Of a stretch of 64,000 bases of DNA, positions 43,579 through 56,100 are shown piece by piece. The first letter of the stretch is position 1, and every line of letters starts with the position of its first letter. The notes under the pieces are model-generated. The model saw only the letters and a list, made by a program, of their open reading frames with translations. It did not search any database and was not told the DNA's origin. The DNA lies in the NCBI GenBank assembly GCA_020882975.1, contig JAHRFD010000007.1, forward strand, positions 121,766 through 185,765, read 5' to 3'. Made by a program: the position numbers and the translations under genes. The stretch comes from Microcoleus sp. EPA2 (GTDB taxonomy: Bacteria > Cyanobacteriota > Cyanobacteriia > Cyanobacteriales > Microcoleaceae).

Positions 43579-46044
43579 TCAAATCCCTTGACGAATCGGT
43601 ATTTCGATCGCAAATTCTGTCCCCACCCCTAACTGAGAATTACATTCCAAAGTTCCGTGATGTTTTTCAACTACGATTTCATAACTAATAGCCAATCCCA
43701 ATCCCGTACCTTTTCCCACAGGTTTCGTAGTAAAAAAAGGATCGAACAACCGCTGCTTTACTGATTCGGGAATGCCAGTACCGCTATCTGCAAACGTAAT
43801 TCTCACCCGTTCCTCATCCACAACTTTTGTGTGAATCTTAATTGTATAAACAGAGGATTCAGCATCAGCCGATTCCAGCTCTTTAGCCTTTTCTTCCAAA
43901 GCATCAATCGCATTGCTCAACAAGTTCATAAACACCTGATTTAATTGACCAGAGTAACATTCAACCAAGGGTAAATCCCCGTACTCTTTAATTAGCGAAA
44001 TAGTAGCGTGTTCCCGTTTTTGCTTCAAACGGTGAGCCAAAATCATCAAAGTGCTGTCAATGCCTGCATGAATATTAACCGCCTTGAATTCTGCTTCATC
44101 AAGGCGAGAAAAAGTACGTAAAGATTTAACAATTTCTTGAATTCTCTCAGCTCCAACTTCCATGGAATCCAACAGCTTCGGCAAATCTTCCCGGATAAAA
44201 TCTAATTCGCAGTCTTCAAGTGCTTCCTCAATTTCTGGCCTAGGTTTAGGGTAAGCTACACGGTAAAGTTCCAGAATTTTTAGCAAATCTTTGGTATAAT
44301 CTTTGGCATAGGTAATATTCCCAAAAATAAAACTGACAGGATTATTGATTTCGTGGGCGACTCCAGCAACCAATTGACCCAAGGAAGACATTTTTTCACT
44401 TTGGACGAGCTGTGCTTGGGTATTACCCAGAGTGTTAAAAGCTAATTCTAATTCCACTGCTTGTTCTCTGAGTCTAGCTTCGGATTCTCGCAGTGCCATT
44501 TCTGCTGCTGTGCGCTCGGTAACATCGACACCAATTCCCCAAAAATCCCAGCCGGGAACTGAAAATTCAGCGGAAATATTAGACCAAGCAATTGTTTTGA
44601 CAGTGCCGTCAGCGGCCTGTATTTCTACTTCTAAATCTCGAAAATTATGTTCGAGTTTGACAACTTCTTTAAACACTTTTTGGCGGTATTGAAAATCCGG
44701 TATTAATAGTTGTATTGCTTGCTGATTGGCGACCATTTCTGATGTACTGTAACCCAAAACTTGTTCGCATTCTCGGTTCCAGACTATAATATTGCGTTCG
44801 GCATCAACAGCGCTGAGCATTACTGGCATATTTTCGAGAATTAAGCGTAGCCTTGCTTCACTTTCCCTGAGAGCTTCTTCAACTCGCGCCCTCTCCGTGA
44901 TGTCCACAGAAACGGCAATTAATCCTGGAATTTCTCCTTTTTCATCGAAGATTGGGGTGCCACGAGTTTCGTAAATGTTACCAGAGAATTCGGCTGACCA
45001 AATTTTTTCTTCGCCAGCCAAAACCAAATTAATATTTTCGATAATTTGGGGGTACTTTTCGTACAGTCCGTACACGGATAAGCCCACTACTTGTGCTGGA
45101 ACTAATCCTAAAGGTTCTAACCCTTTTCCTTCCGAAAGTGTAAAGATGCCTCGGCGGTCAATGCAAGACAAAATTATGGGTGCATTGTTGACAACGGCAC
45201 GGAGGCGTTTTTGACTCATTTGCAGTGCTAATTCTGCTTGTTTGCGATCGGTAATATCGAGGGCTGCTCCGAATAATTTGATGACTTCTCCTTGATGGTT
45301 TTGGACAATTTGTCCCCAACCGATTAGATATCTCATTTCTCCGTTTAAACGGTAAATGCGGTGGTCAATTTCGTAGGGTTGGCGGTGGGCGATGGCGTCG
45401 TTTATAGTTTGTTGAAAGCGTTCTCTATCGTTAGGATGAATTTGTTGCACCAGTTCTGGATAACTTGGTGTTGGTGCGTTTATTTCTAGAGCGTAAATTC
45501 TTTTTAATTCATCAGACCAAGTAACTTCGCCAGTAGTGAGGTCGAATTCCCAGTTGCCGATATGGGCAACTTTTTGAGTTTCTTCTAGTTTTTGCTGGTA
45601 TTCCAAGAGTTCGTTAGTGGCTTTTTTACGTCCGCTAATATCCGTCGCCGTACCTATAAATCCTTGAAATTTACCTGCTGGTGTCAACTTAGGAACTACT
45701 GTTTCTTCAATCCACCGATATTCGCCATCGGCTCTTTTGAGGCGGTATTCTCTCTGGAATTTGCTAGGGGAATTCCAAGCAGTTGCATATATTTGTTCCC
45801 AGCTATCTAAATCTTCGGGGTGGATGTTTTGCGTCCATCCGCGGGCTGAAATTTGTTCGTGACTAAGCCCTGTAAATTCTGTCCACTGAGAATTAAAGTA
45901 ATGACAATTGCTATCTGCATCTGCTATCCACAGCATGGTTGGTACTAGATCTGCCCACTCGCGCCAAGAATTTTCGCCGACATCTGAAAAATTGGCGATC
46001 GGGGCTTGTTTGGGTAGTTTAGCTTCCCTGGGAGAACCAGTCAT
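43579..46044 (-). CDS. Multi-PAS sensor histidine kinase
   Basis: This 821-residue cytosolic kinase has four PAS domains: about 25-150 (PTMLWIADADSNCHYFNSQW), 155-280 (HIGNWEFDLTTGEVTWSDEL), 285-405 and 405-535. A coil leads to HisKA with H564 in [20 protein letters not shown]. The HATPase_c domain has NQVFMNLLSNAIDAL, DSGTGIPES and GTGLGLAISYE. The HisKA region ([17 protein letters not shown]) is almost the same as in the next gene upstream (46155-48647), so they are paralogues. There is no REC domain. A partner regulator is not adjacent on this strand. Confidence 0.9.
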   Translation of the reverse strand: MTGSPREAKLPKQAPIANFSDVGENSWREWADLVPTMLWIADADSNCHYFNSQWTEFTGLSHEQISARGWTQNIHPEDLDSWEQIYATAWNSPSKFQREYRLKRADGEYRWIEETVVPKLTPAGKFQGFIGTATDISGRKKATNELLEYQQKLEETQKVAHIGNWEFDLTTGEVTWSDELKRIYALEINAPTPSYPELVQQIHPNDRERFQQTINDAIAHRQPYEIDHRIYRLNGEMRYLIGWGQIVQNHQGEVIKLFGAALDITDRKQAELALQMSQKRLRAVVNNAPIILSCIDRRGIFTLSEGKGLEPLGLVPAQVVGLSVYGLYEKYPQIIENINLVLAGEEKIWSAEFSGNIYETRGTPIFDEKGEIPGLIAVSVDITERARVEEALRESEARLRLILENMPVMLSAVDAERNIIVWNRECEQVLGYSTSEMVANQQAIQLLIPDFQYRQKVFKEVVKLEHNFRDLEVEIQAADGTVKTIAWSNISAEFSVPGWDFWGIGVDVTERTAAEMALRESEARLREQAVELELAFNTLGNTQAQLVQSEKMSSLGQLVAGVAHEINNPVSFIFGNITYAKDYTKDLLKILELYRVAYPKPRPEIEEALEDCELDFIREDLPKLLDSMEVGAERIQEIVKSLRTFSRLDEAEFKAVNIHAGIDSTLMILAHRLKQKREHATISLIKEYGDLPLVECYSGQLNQVFMNLLSNAIDALEEKAKELESADAESSVYTIKIHTKVVDEERVRITFADSGTGIPESVKQRLFDPFFTTKPVGKGTGLGLAISYEIVVEKHHGTLECNSQLGVGTEFAIEIPIRQGI

Positions 46045-46154
46045 AACTTGACAAGGGGTAAGTTGACATTTGCTGTTTTTATTGTGACACTGAGATGCAA
46101 TTTCATGTAAAAAATCATCGGCTTTTCATAACCAATATATCAATCCAAATTCCT

Positions 46155-48647
46155 CTAGGTTAAATTTTGCTGGACTGGAATTTCTACCACAAACTCCGAA
46201 CCCTCTCCCACCGTGGAAGTACAGCTCAATTTGCCACCATGTCGATCGACTATAATTGAATGAGAAATCGATAGTCCCAAACCAGTCCCCTTACCCACAG
46301 GTTTAGTGGTGAAAAATGGGTCAAACAGCCTAGACTTAACAGATTCTGGTATCCCCCCTCCATTGTCAGCAATTGATACCGCTACAAAGCCCACAGCCGT
46401 CAAATAAGTGCGAATAGTGATAGTGCTGAGAGGTCGATCGCACTCCTGCATTGTCTCCTGGTTGTCCCGTTCTTCCAAAGCATCGATCGCATTAATCAAA
46501 ATATTCATAAATACCTGATTCAACAGACCAGGAAAACATTCCACATTTTGCAGTTGTTGGTAATCTTTAATTACCTGAATACCCGCAGAGTTGCTGTGAG
46601 ATTTCAGGCGATTTTGCAAAATCATTAAACTGCTATCAATTCCCTCATGAATATCCACCGACTTCCCAGCGGATTCGTCTAACCGAGAAAAGTTGCGGAG
46701 GGATTTCACAATTTCTACAATTCGCTCGGTTCCTACTCGCATAGAACTAAAAAGTTTTGGCAAATCTGCCCTCACATAATCTAAGTCAATTTCCTGGATT
46801 TTTTCCACTACGCCCCCCGCCGGATTGGGGTAGTTATCCTGATAGGTTTTAATCAAAGTTAACAAGTCTAAAGTATACCTACGAGCTGGTCCTAAATTGC
46901 AGTGAATAAAGCTGATCGGATTATTTATTTCATGAGCTACACCAGCAACTAACTGCCCCAAACTTACCATTTTTTCATTTTGCACAAGCTGAGATTGAGT
47001 TGTTTTGAGCTGCTTAATTGCTGTTTCTAATTCTAGGGCTTTGGAACGTTCTCGCGCTTCCGATTCCTGCAAAGCAAACTCTGCTTGTTTGCGATCGCTA
47101 ATATCTTGATGAGTGCCGTTCATCCGCAGTGGTGCGCCCCATTCATCGTATTCTACTACCTTACCCAAAGCCATAATCCATTGCCAATTTCCCGATTTAT
47201 TCAGCATCCTAAATTCAATTTTATAAATATCATTTTCCCCTTCAAAATATGAATTTAAAGCAGCCATGACCTTGATTTTATCTTCGGGGTGTAGTAAATC
47301 TTCCCAAGATTTAACATTATTTTCAATTTCATGTTCTTCATAACCTATCATTGCTTTCCACTGGGAATCAAAATAAGTAGCGCCTGTAGCAATATTCCAA
47401 TCCCACAGCCCCAGGGAGCTACCAAAAACTGCTAATTGCAATCTTTCTTGACTAAGTTTTAAGGCTGATTCTGTACGTTTTAGTTCTGTGAGATCGGCAA
47501 TGATTGCCATCATTCCTATGGGTTGATTATTACTATCTTTAATGCAATTTGCTCGCAATTGAGTTTCTATAATTTCGCCATTTTTAGCTTTGACTTGGAT
47601 TTCACCACTCCAGGATAAGCCTTTCCGCAGCACGATAAATAATCTTCTCAACTCTTGATATTTGGTGTACATGACTGCGGGTCCACCACTATTATTTAGT
47701 TCCTCAACTGTATAGCCGTAACGCTGAATAAATGCGAGATTATGATAAATGGAATAACCATCCAGATTGGCGATCGCGATCGCCTCACTAGCGCTATCTA
47801 CAGCTTGAGTTACTTGCTGCAAAGTCAATTCAGCTTGTTTGCGATTAGTAATGTCAAACATCACTCCATCTCGCCACAAAACTTGCCCTTCTAGATTGTA
47901 AGCCGGTCTACCTCTTTCAGAAATCCACCGCGTCGCGCCATCAGCCCGAACAATCCGGTATTCTAGATAGTAAGGCTGTTTTGATGCCACTGCTTCTTTG
48001 ATTTTGCGATCGAGCATTTCCCGATCTGCATCATGGATAATATCACCAAAACCGAAGTTGCTTCGGGACATAAAATCCGCAGCAGAATAGCCACTAATTA
48101 CCTCAATCTCATCGCTGATAAATTCCATCTTACCCCGCACATCGTACTGACAACGGTAGATAGCACCAGGAATGTTTTTAACTAGCGATCGCAATCTTTC
48201 TTCCCTAGTATTTTTTTGCCATTCTGCTTCCCGTCTGTGGCGGACAATAGCGCATTGTAAAGTACGGATCAGCAGCCGACTATCTAGTTGTCTTTTCACC
48301 AGATAATCTTGGGCACCTGCGGCAAGCAACTCAATGGCTAGTTTTTCGTCATCGGAGGAAGTGAGAATGACTATGGGAATATTTATACTATAATTTTGCA
48401 GATTTAAGAAAGCATCGAAGCGTTGGCTATCAGGAAGTGAAATGTCTAACAAAATTACATCAAAAACCCGATCGATTAAATTTTCTATAGCTTCCTGGAG
48501 TCCGATAACATGGGTAAAATTTATCGACCCTCTCAGATTGCTTTCTAACAACATATTTTGAATGAGTTCCCCATATTCTGCACTATCTTCTACCAAAAGA
48601 ACGTTCAAATAAGCAGGTATAAAAGTTGAATTAAAAACAGAGATCAT
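46155..48647 (-). CDS. REC and multi-PAS histidine kinase
   Basis: This 830-residue protein has an N-terminal REC (D68 in [15 protein letters not shown]) with the [15 protein letters not shown] segment. Three PAS domains follow (about 150-275, 280-400 and 400-530). HisKA has H572 in [20 protein letters not shown], and HATPase_c has [24 protein letters not shown] and [11 protein letters not shown]. The start MISVFNST resembles MISVLNPT of the giant kinase at 50191-56661. Its REC and the [23 protein letters not shown] also match it, so this protein and the giant share ancestry. It is cytosolic with no membrane span. Confidence 0.9.
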   Translation of the reverse strand: MISVFNSTFIPAYLNVLLVEDSAEYGELIQNMLLESNLRGSINFTHVIGLQEAIENLIDRVFDVILLDISLPDSQRFDAFLNLQNYSINIPIVILTSSDDEKLAIELLAAGAQDYLVKRQLDSRLLIRTLQCAIVRHRREAEWQKNTREERLRSLVKNIPGAIYRCQYDVRGKMEFISDEIEVISGYSAADFMSRSNFGFGDIIHDADREMLDRKIKEAVASKQPYYLEYRIVRADGATRWISERGRPAYNLEGQVLWRDGVMFDITNRKQAELTLQQVTQAVDSASEAIAIANLDGYSIYHNLAFIQRYGYTVEELNNSGGPAVMYTKYQELRRLFIVLRKGLSWSGEIQVKAKNGEIIETQLRANCIKDSNNQPIGMMAIIADLTELKRTESALKLSQERLQLAVFGSSLGLWDWNIATGATYFDSQWKAMIGYEEHEIENNVKSWEDLLHPEDKIKVMAALNSYFEGENDIYKIEFRMLNKSGNWQWIMALGKVVEYDEWGAPLRMNGTHQDISDRKQAEFALQESEARERSKALELETAIKQLKTTQSQLVQNEKMVSLGQLVAGVAHEINNPISFIHCNLGPARRYTLDLLTLIKTYQDNYPNPAGGVVEKIQEIDLDYVRADLPKLFSSMRVGTERIVEIVKSLRNFSRLDESAGKSVDIHEGIDSSLMILQNRLKSHSNSAGIQVIKDYQQLQNVECFPGLLNQVFMNILINAIDALEERDNQETMQECDRPLSTITIRTYLTAVGFVAVSIADNGGGIPESVKSRLFDPFFTTKPVGKGTGLGLSISHSIIVDRHGGKLSCTSTVGEGSEFVVEIPVQQNLT

Positions 48648-48742
48648 TGGTTAAAATTCAATATAAAAATAAGTTCGCGCTCGGTTAATAATTGATAAAT
48701 TCTGTATGGGCATTTGGCCTAAGAGCTCTGATTGTTTAGGGG

Positions 48743-48832
48743 ATGACTTCTTCCTTCTTCGTTCCTCCCAAGGGGGGATGACTTCTGCCTTCTTACTTCC
48801 CCCCTTGGGGGGGTTCTTCTGCCTTCTGCCTC
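48743..48832. repeat. TTC-rich and C6TTG7 repeat, also found after infB
   Basis: GATGACTTCTKCC-type units flank a CCCCCCTTGGGGGGG palindrome (48799-48813) followed by TTCTTCTGCCTTC. The same palindrome and neighbouring TTC-rich sequence occur twice at 5732-5790. It fills the gap before the REC-kinase gene. Confidence 0.75.
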
Positions 48833-48847
48833 ATTCTACCTTCAATA

Positions 48848-50047
48848 TTACTGCCGTTTTGGCAACACAACTGTAAATATGCTACCCTTGCCGAGATTAC
48901 TGCTAATAGCAATCTCGCCCTTAAAAGGTTTTAGCAGTTCAATACAAGTATAAAGTCCCAGACCAGTTCCTGTGGGTTCACCCTCTTTTTGTTCCTCGCC
49001 TTTAGCTGGTTTTGATGTGTAAAAAGGATCGAATATTTTTGAAAAATCTTCTGGTGCTATCCCGCATCCAGTATCCGCAATCTCCAGATAAATTTTCGAT
49101 TCATCTTGTCGAGTCACAATAGTTAGTTCTCGGCTTTTTTTATCCCACATAGCATCCATGGCATTATTTATTAAGTTGTAAAATACTTGAGAAATATAGG
49201 AATAAATTAAGGGAATATTTGGCAGTTTATCGTCATAAAAATATTTTTTCTTTATTTTATTTTTAAAATACATATTTCCTTCCAATAGCTGAATCTCTCG
49301 CTGCACTAATTCGTTTATATTAACAGGTTGTAAATCTTGCTCTTGCTCCTTTCTGCTTTTCACCATCAGAGTGTCCATAATCTGATTGACTTTTGTGATG
49401 GCTTGTAAAATATACTTAGTGTAACTAAAAAACGAGTAGTCATTAATTTTTGTCGCTTTTGTTTCAATGAGATCGACGCTAGTCTGCATAACTTGCAGCG
49501 GACTTTTTAAGTTGTGTACCATGCCCTGAGTCAAGCGACCGATAATGGCAGTTTTTTCTTGATCGATGAGTTGCTTACTTTTTTGTTCGACAAGTCTTTC
49601 CAGATTTTGGTTGAGGTGAGCAAGCTCTGCGTTTTTCTCTTCTAGTTTTTTTTGTAAACTACGAATAGTCAAGTGAGTTTCAATTCGGCTCAATACTTCT
49701 TCGTGCTGGAACGGCTTAGTGATGTAATCAACTGCTCCTGTTTGAAAGCCTTTTACTTTGTCAAGGGTATCGGAAAGGGCGCTCATAAATATGATGGGAA
49801 TGTCTTGGGTCGGCGGGTCTGCTTTCAAGCGACGGCAAGTTTCAAACCCGTCAATTCCCGGCATCATGATATCTAAAAGGATCAGGTCGGGATGGATATA
49901 TTCAATTTGCTCGATCGCACTTTCGCCGTCCTGGGCTACTAATACCTTAAACCCATAGTTTCTCAACAACTCGAAAAGTACATCCAGATTGGTCTGGTTG
50001 TCATCGACAATTAGTATAATGCTTCTTTCGGAATTTTTATCGTTCAT
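48848..50047 (-). CDS. Histidine kinase REC-HisKA-HATPase
   Basis: This 399-residue protein starts at ATG 50047 (GTG 50053 is possible). REC has D59 in LILLDIMMPGIDGFE. A coiled coil (about 125-160) leads to HisKA with H178 in MVHNLKSPLQVMQ. HATPase_c has FYNLINNAMDAM, DTGCGIAPE and GTGLGLYTC. It has no sensor domain, so its input must come through the REC domain, for example from another kinase in the island. It is the shortest kinase here. Confidence 0.92.
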   Translation of the reverse strand: MNDKNSERSIILIVDDNQTNLDVLFELLRNYGFKVLVAQDGESAIEQIEYIHPDLILLDIMMPGIDGFETCRRLKADPPTQDIPIIFMSALSDTLDKVKGFQTGAVDYITKPFQHEEVLSRIETHLTIRSLQKKLEEKNAELAHLNQNLERLVEQKSKQLIDQEKTAIIGRLTQGMVHNLKSPLQVMQTSVDLIETKATKINDYSFFSYTKYILQAITKVNQIMDTLMVKSRKEQEQDLQPVNINELVQREIQLLEGNMYFKNKIKKKYFYDDKLPNIPLIYSYISQVFYNLINNAMDAMWDKKSRELTIVTRQDESKIYLEIADTGCGIAPEDFSKIFDPFYTSKPAKGEEQKEGEPTGTGLGLYTCIELLKPFKGEIAISSNLGKGSIFTVVLPKRQ

Positions 50048-50190
50048 ATTCACGGAAAAAAATCAAGTTGAATAGTTGTGAATTTTGACTTGTGGTATGT
50101 GACTTGTGAATTAAAATCCCAGTCGAATGATTTTGATTTTTTGGTCACAATCATAACTGTCAACTTACAAAGTTTTACATAACTTTAATC

Positions 50191-53100
50191 CTAAGACAAA
50201 TGTTCCTTCAAAAAAGCTCGAATTTGCTTGATCTGAAATCCCTTAGCTAGTTGGCGGACGTGGTGAGCGAAAGGCACTAATTTGGGGTCAGAATTTTCAA
50301 GTTTAGCAATTTCCTCCAGAATAGCTTCTATATCGCCCATGGCACACAGTCTTAACAAAGCCAAGACTGACTCACAGGTGGGAGATGCGATCTTGTCCGC
50401 AACAGCCAAGTCTGATCCTGTTTTTGGGGTTAGATCTTTGCGTTTGTGAGCCGATGGTCCTTCTTCGTAAACCCATTCTAGTCCCAAATTAACTCGCAAC
50501 GATTCTAAAAGCTCGTTGTTTTGAATAGGCTTACTGAGAAAACCATTGCAGCCTGCAAGTATGCTCTCTTGCCTGGTAGTCTCATAAACACTAGCAGACA
50601 AAGCAAGGATAACCGCATCTTTTAATTCCGGCAAGTGTCGCAGCCGCCTGGTAGCTTCCCAGCCGTCCATTACTGGCATCAGCAAGTCCATTAAAATTAG
50701 ATCGGGTTGAAATTCCAGTGCTTTGTGCAAACAGTCTTCGCCGTCTGTGGCTTCTACAATTTCAAAGCCCAAACGAGAGAGCATTTTATGCAGCATTGCC
50801 CGATTTGCTTCGTTGTCGTCTACTACCAAAACTTTGCGCTTGAGGCCTACGAAACCAACAATCCGATGTTTTTCCGGTGGAGAGGGGATTTCTGAACACT
50901 GGGCGACGGCGGGCAAATCTATGTCTAACCAAAAAATGCTGCCTATGCCGGAGGTACTTTCGACGTGAATTTGGCTGCCCATCATGTTTACTATTTTTTG
51001 ACTGATGGAAAGGCCCAATCCGGTACCTTCCACCACGTTGCTACGATCGCCCACTTGGTGAAAAGGCAAAAATATTTCTGCTAATTTGTTCTCTCTGATA
51101 CCAATGCCGCTATCTTCGACTTGAAAGCGGATTTTAGTTGGTGGTAATTTCGCTAAGTTTGGTGTTTTTGTGGTGTCACCTGGGGCGATGGACTGCTTCT
51201 GAGGTTCGAGATTAGAGGTCAAAGTTGCCATGCCCTCACGATTTGCCACCGTTAAACTAGAATTTATGGAGTTGAGGGGAGTGGCATATTCAGCCAGATT
51301 ATCCACATAACCGACTTTCAATGTCACTCCACCACGATCGGTGAACTTAACAGCATTGCTGAGCAAATTAATCAAAACTTGTCGTAGTCTTTTTTCGTCC
51401 GCTAAAACGTAATTTGGCAGAACAGATAGCTCTTCGTAATTGAAGGCAATTCCTTTTTGAGCAGAACGCATTTTAAACAAGTCAACAATATTTTTGATTA
51501 AGTTCCTAAAATCCACCTCGGCCACTGACAGATCCATTTTATTAGCTTCTATTTTAGCCAGGTCTAAAATGTCATTAATCAGCGTCAGTAAGTGATTGCC
51601 ACACTGTAGAGCGTTAGTCAGGATATCCAGTTGTTCTGTTGTTAAATTACGCTCGTTTTTGAGGAGTTGAATGTATCCTAAAATGCCGTTCAAAGGTGTC
51701 CGCAATTCGTGGCTCATATTGGCGAGAAAGTCGCTTTTAGCGCGGTTAGCAGCTTCAGCGGCTTCTTTAGCTAATTGCAGGGCGGCTTCTGCTTGTTTGC
51801 GATCGGCAATTTCAGTTTGCGCCTTTTGAAACAAAGTAGATTGTTGGATGGCGATCGCCAACTGCACGGCTAATTGTTGCAGACACTCTGCCTCAAATTT
51901 CTGCCAAGGACGGGGGCCAGTGCAGTGGTGGGCAATTAGCAGCCCCCACAATTTTTCGCCTTGCAAAATCGGTACTACCAGGTTAGCTCTGACGTGCAGA
52001 TCCGTTAACACATTCAAGTAGCATTCAGCGATACCAGCGTTGTAAACATCATCTGTAGCTCTAATTCTGCCGTCTTTGTAAAGGTCAACGTAGGCTTCGC
52101 CAAAACAGGGGTCGTAAATTTCTATTCCCGCAATTGCCATGCAATCTTCCTTTACCGACTCCACAGCGATAAACCCACTCCAACTAGGAGTAAATTGGTA
52201 AATGACTGTGCGGTCTACTTGCAAAAATAGCCGCACTTCTTCCACAGTTGTGGTTAAAATTTCTTCTAAGTTTAAAGAAGCCCGAATGCGTTCGAGCATG
52301 GAGACTGCTAGTTGCTCCCGATTTAATTGCTGGCGCAAAGTTTTTTCGACTTTTTTGCGTTCGCTAATATCGGTGATTACTCCCACCGAACCGATAAAAT
52401 TGCCATTTTCATCTTTTATATTATCGGCTCTCACCAGAGTAGTTACTGCTTCACCATTCTTAGTTTTTAGTTCAATTTCATCACTCCATGACAAGCCTGT
52501 GCGAATGGTTTTATAGATTTGTTTATAAATTTTGGGTTGGACGTACATCGCCTCGGCTGCATTGAGCCTGTTGAGTTCTTCCACTGTGTAGCCGTACCGT
52601 TGAATGAAGGCTTGGTTGTGGTAAATAGAGCGTCCTTTCAAGTCGGTAATCGCGATCGCGTCGCTGGTACTTTCAACAGCTTGAGTAACTTTCAACAGCT
52701 CTAGTTCTGCTTGTTTGCGATCGCTGATATCAGTCATGGAGCCCACCATCCGCAGGGGATTTCCGGCTTTGTCCCACACTGCTTGGGCCCTGGCTAGTAC
52801 CCACTTGTAGCTGCCGTCTTTGCATAGCAGACGGTATTCAGAGGCATAATTCGGGGTTTTGCGATCGAGGTAATCTTGGATAGCAGTTTGCACGCGCCAA
52901 GCATCTTCCGGGTGAATTCGCTCAATCCATTCGCGGTTGTTAGTGTCAATTTCCGTTTCTGAGTAACCGATAATTTCCTTCCAGCGAGCAGAGCGAAAAA
53001 CTTCATTAGTTTGGAGGTTGAAATCCCAAATTCCGTCTTGATTTCCCTTAAGAACTAACTGCCAGCGTTCTTCGCTTTTCCTTAATTCTTCTTCGGCTTG

Positions 53101-56100
53101 TTTGCGCTGAATATGGGAACCCAATTGAGTGGCTACTGCTTTTACTAAATCTACTATACGGCCCTCTAGAGGCGAGCGGTTCCGCTGGTAAAATACTAAA
53201 ACTGCGAGGACTTCTCCCTCAGCGCGAATTGGTATGCCGAAACAAGCTTTTAATCCACTTTCTCTTGCCAGTTCCCATCGCGAAAAAACGGGATTTACGC
53301 CATCGGATATATCCTCTCTCCACTCCATTTGTTTAGTCAGCCAAATGCGCCCCGGTAGTCCGACTCCCAGTCCAAATACAAACTGATGGCTTTCACGTCC
53401 AAAAGCCTGCAAAGTCGGCTCGCTAGCATACCAACTTGGGCTGTGTTCTAGAACAGTGCCATCAGCAGCAGGTATCCAAGCTTCGGCAAAATTCCAGCCG
53501 ATAGCGTTGCACAAAAAGCGCAAAACATTGGCGATCGCGCTCTCGAAGTCTGGGGACTGACTAATTGCTTGAGTTGCTGCTAGCAACAACTTGATTTCAT
53601 CTTCTGTTTGCTTACTTTCAGTAATATCAGTTCCCGCGCCCAAAATTTGTTTTAATCGACCGGCTGGGGTTTTCATAAATACAGTATCTCGGCTGACAAT
53701 CCAGCGCCAAGAACCATCCTTATGCTGCATTCTGTATTCAACTTCAAAGATATCGCCTTGGCCACCTGTTTCTACTTGTTGTAAATAATCAGGAATTTTG
53801 CTCAAATCTTCCGGGTGCATCAATTGAGAAATCATCTCTACACCCATAGCCTGAAGTTCTTCTACTGTATAGCCTAAAACTTGAGATATGGAAGCATTAG
53901 TATAAATAATTTTATGTTCAATCAAATCGTAAACATACAAAATATTAGGACTAGCTTCAGCAATTTTTTCGGCGAACCGCTGACTATCTTGCAGCTTTAT
54001 TTCGGCTTGTTTTTTAGCAGAAAGATCGCGGACAATGGAAATAATTTCGCCCCCTTCGAGCATAGTCAGGGACAGTTCTTGAGGAAAGTTGGAGCCGTCG
54101 CTGCGACATCCGATGGCTTCGGTGTTGCAATATCCTTTTGTGGTTAAAGCGGGGAAAATTTCTTGCTCCAACCTTTGTAGTTCTGCACTTTCATAGCATA
54201 TTTTCCAGCTTTGAGCGAACATGGCTTCGGGAGAGTCGTAACCATACATTTTGAGTTGAGCTGCGTTGCAATAAATGAACTCTCCGCCGGCACCGATGAT
54301 GGCGATGCCCTCGGAAGCGGCGGCCATGGCGGCGGCTTGTCGCTGAATTGCCGACTCAGAACGTTTGCGATCGGTGATATTACGGACGATCGCGATAATG
54401 TCGTCATCGCTACAAAATACAATTCTGGCTTCAAAATCGTACAGTTCACCATTAACTGACATGGGATATTCTACGATTTGAATTTCACCATTGTCGATCG
54501 CTTGTTTGTTCCCAGATACGATCTTGTCAGCAAAAACCGACGGTAAGATGTCTTGGACTTTTTTCCCGATAAAAATACTTTGTTTAAGTATAATATTCTG
54601 TTCTTTTGCTGGTTTGAAGTCTACAAAAGTGCCATCGGCGCGACAGCGAAACATCATGTCAGGTATGGCATTTAAAAGAGCTAGATTGGTGGCTTCACTT
54701 TTGCGTAATTCTGCTTCTGCTTGCTTGTTTAAGGTAACGTCGCGGGCCACTGCATAAATTAAACCTTCTTCAGCAAAGGGCGATGCCGTCCAGGACAGCC
54801 ATTTATAAGTACCATCTTGGCAAAGGTAGCGGTTTTCTAAGTTAATAACTGGGTTGCCACTTTTGAGTGTTTCCAATTTAACTCTGGTGATTGCTCTGTC
54901 TTCGGGATGCACAAATTCTATAAAAGGTTTGGCTATAAGTTCCGCTTGGCTGTAACCTAAAGCATTTGACCAAGCAGGATTTAAGCGTCTGAAATAGCCG
55001 TCTAAACCCGCAATGCAAAGTAAATCTAGGGAAATGTTAAAGAAGCGATCGCGCTCTTTTTGAGTTTGTTTTAATTCGGTGATATCCATCACCAAGCCGT
55101 CCCAAACTAAATCGCCATTGGCTTGCTTTTCCGGTTTAGCAGCGCCTTGCAGCCACTTCACTTTGTCCGGCATAATTTGTCGCCACTGCTGATGCCATGG
55201 CAGCAGCGTATTCGCCGATTTTATTATGGATTTTTGGAACTCTTCTAGGTCATCTGGATGTATATTTTTAAAGCCCAATTCTGCATCTTGTTCTAGCTCT
55301 TTAGGTGCTAATTCATAAATTTCATTACAACCAGAAGAAACGTAGGAAAATTTCTTTTCTCCCTCCTTATTAATGCGGAATTGATAAATCATTCCCGGTA
55401 CGTTAGCTGTCATTTTTTCCAACCGAGAGCGGGTCTGCCTCAATGCTATTTGCTGCCGCTTGTACTCCGTGACATCTCGGATAGTACCTACTAACATTTT
55501 ACTGCCTTCGGCTGTTTTAAAAATAATTTTCTTGGTAGATATAATTCTTTTTTTACCGCGGCTATCTATAAATTTTTCTTCCGTTTCATCAGGAATTTCT
55601 GTTTTCAATACCGCTGCGTCTTTTTGTAAAAACAAGTTCGCTATGTCTTCCGGTAAAAAGTCGTATCCACATTTACCTATTAGTTCGGTTCGCGGTTTGC
55701 CCATTAACTCGCAAAAAGCATCGTTTAATACTACCCAACGATGTTGTTCGTCTTTGACAAAAATTGGGTCTGGCGTCGCATTAATCGTGTGCTTTAAAAA
55801 TTGTCGAGATGCTTTGAGTTGGACTTCATAGTGGTGGCGATCGCTCACATCCAAGACCACTTTAATCATCCGATCGATCGACCCGTCTAGGCTGCGGATG
55901 CAGCGCAGCGACACTCTAGTATAAACTATTCCACCGTTTTTTTTGCGCCATCTTTTGTCTAAAACGTAACCTTGACTCTTACCCATTAAAATTTTCTTTA
56001 GCTGCTCTGAACTAGCTTGCCAATCTTCAGGAAAAGTCAATTGCTCCCAATTACCCTGCAACAGTTCTTCGCGCTCGTATCCCAGCAAATTGCACAAAGC

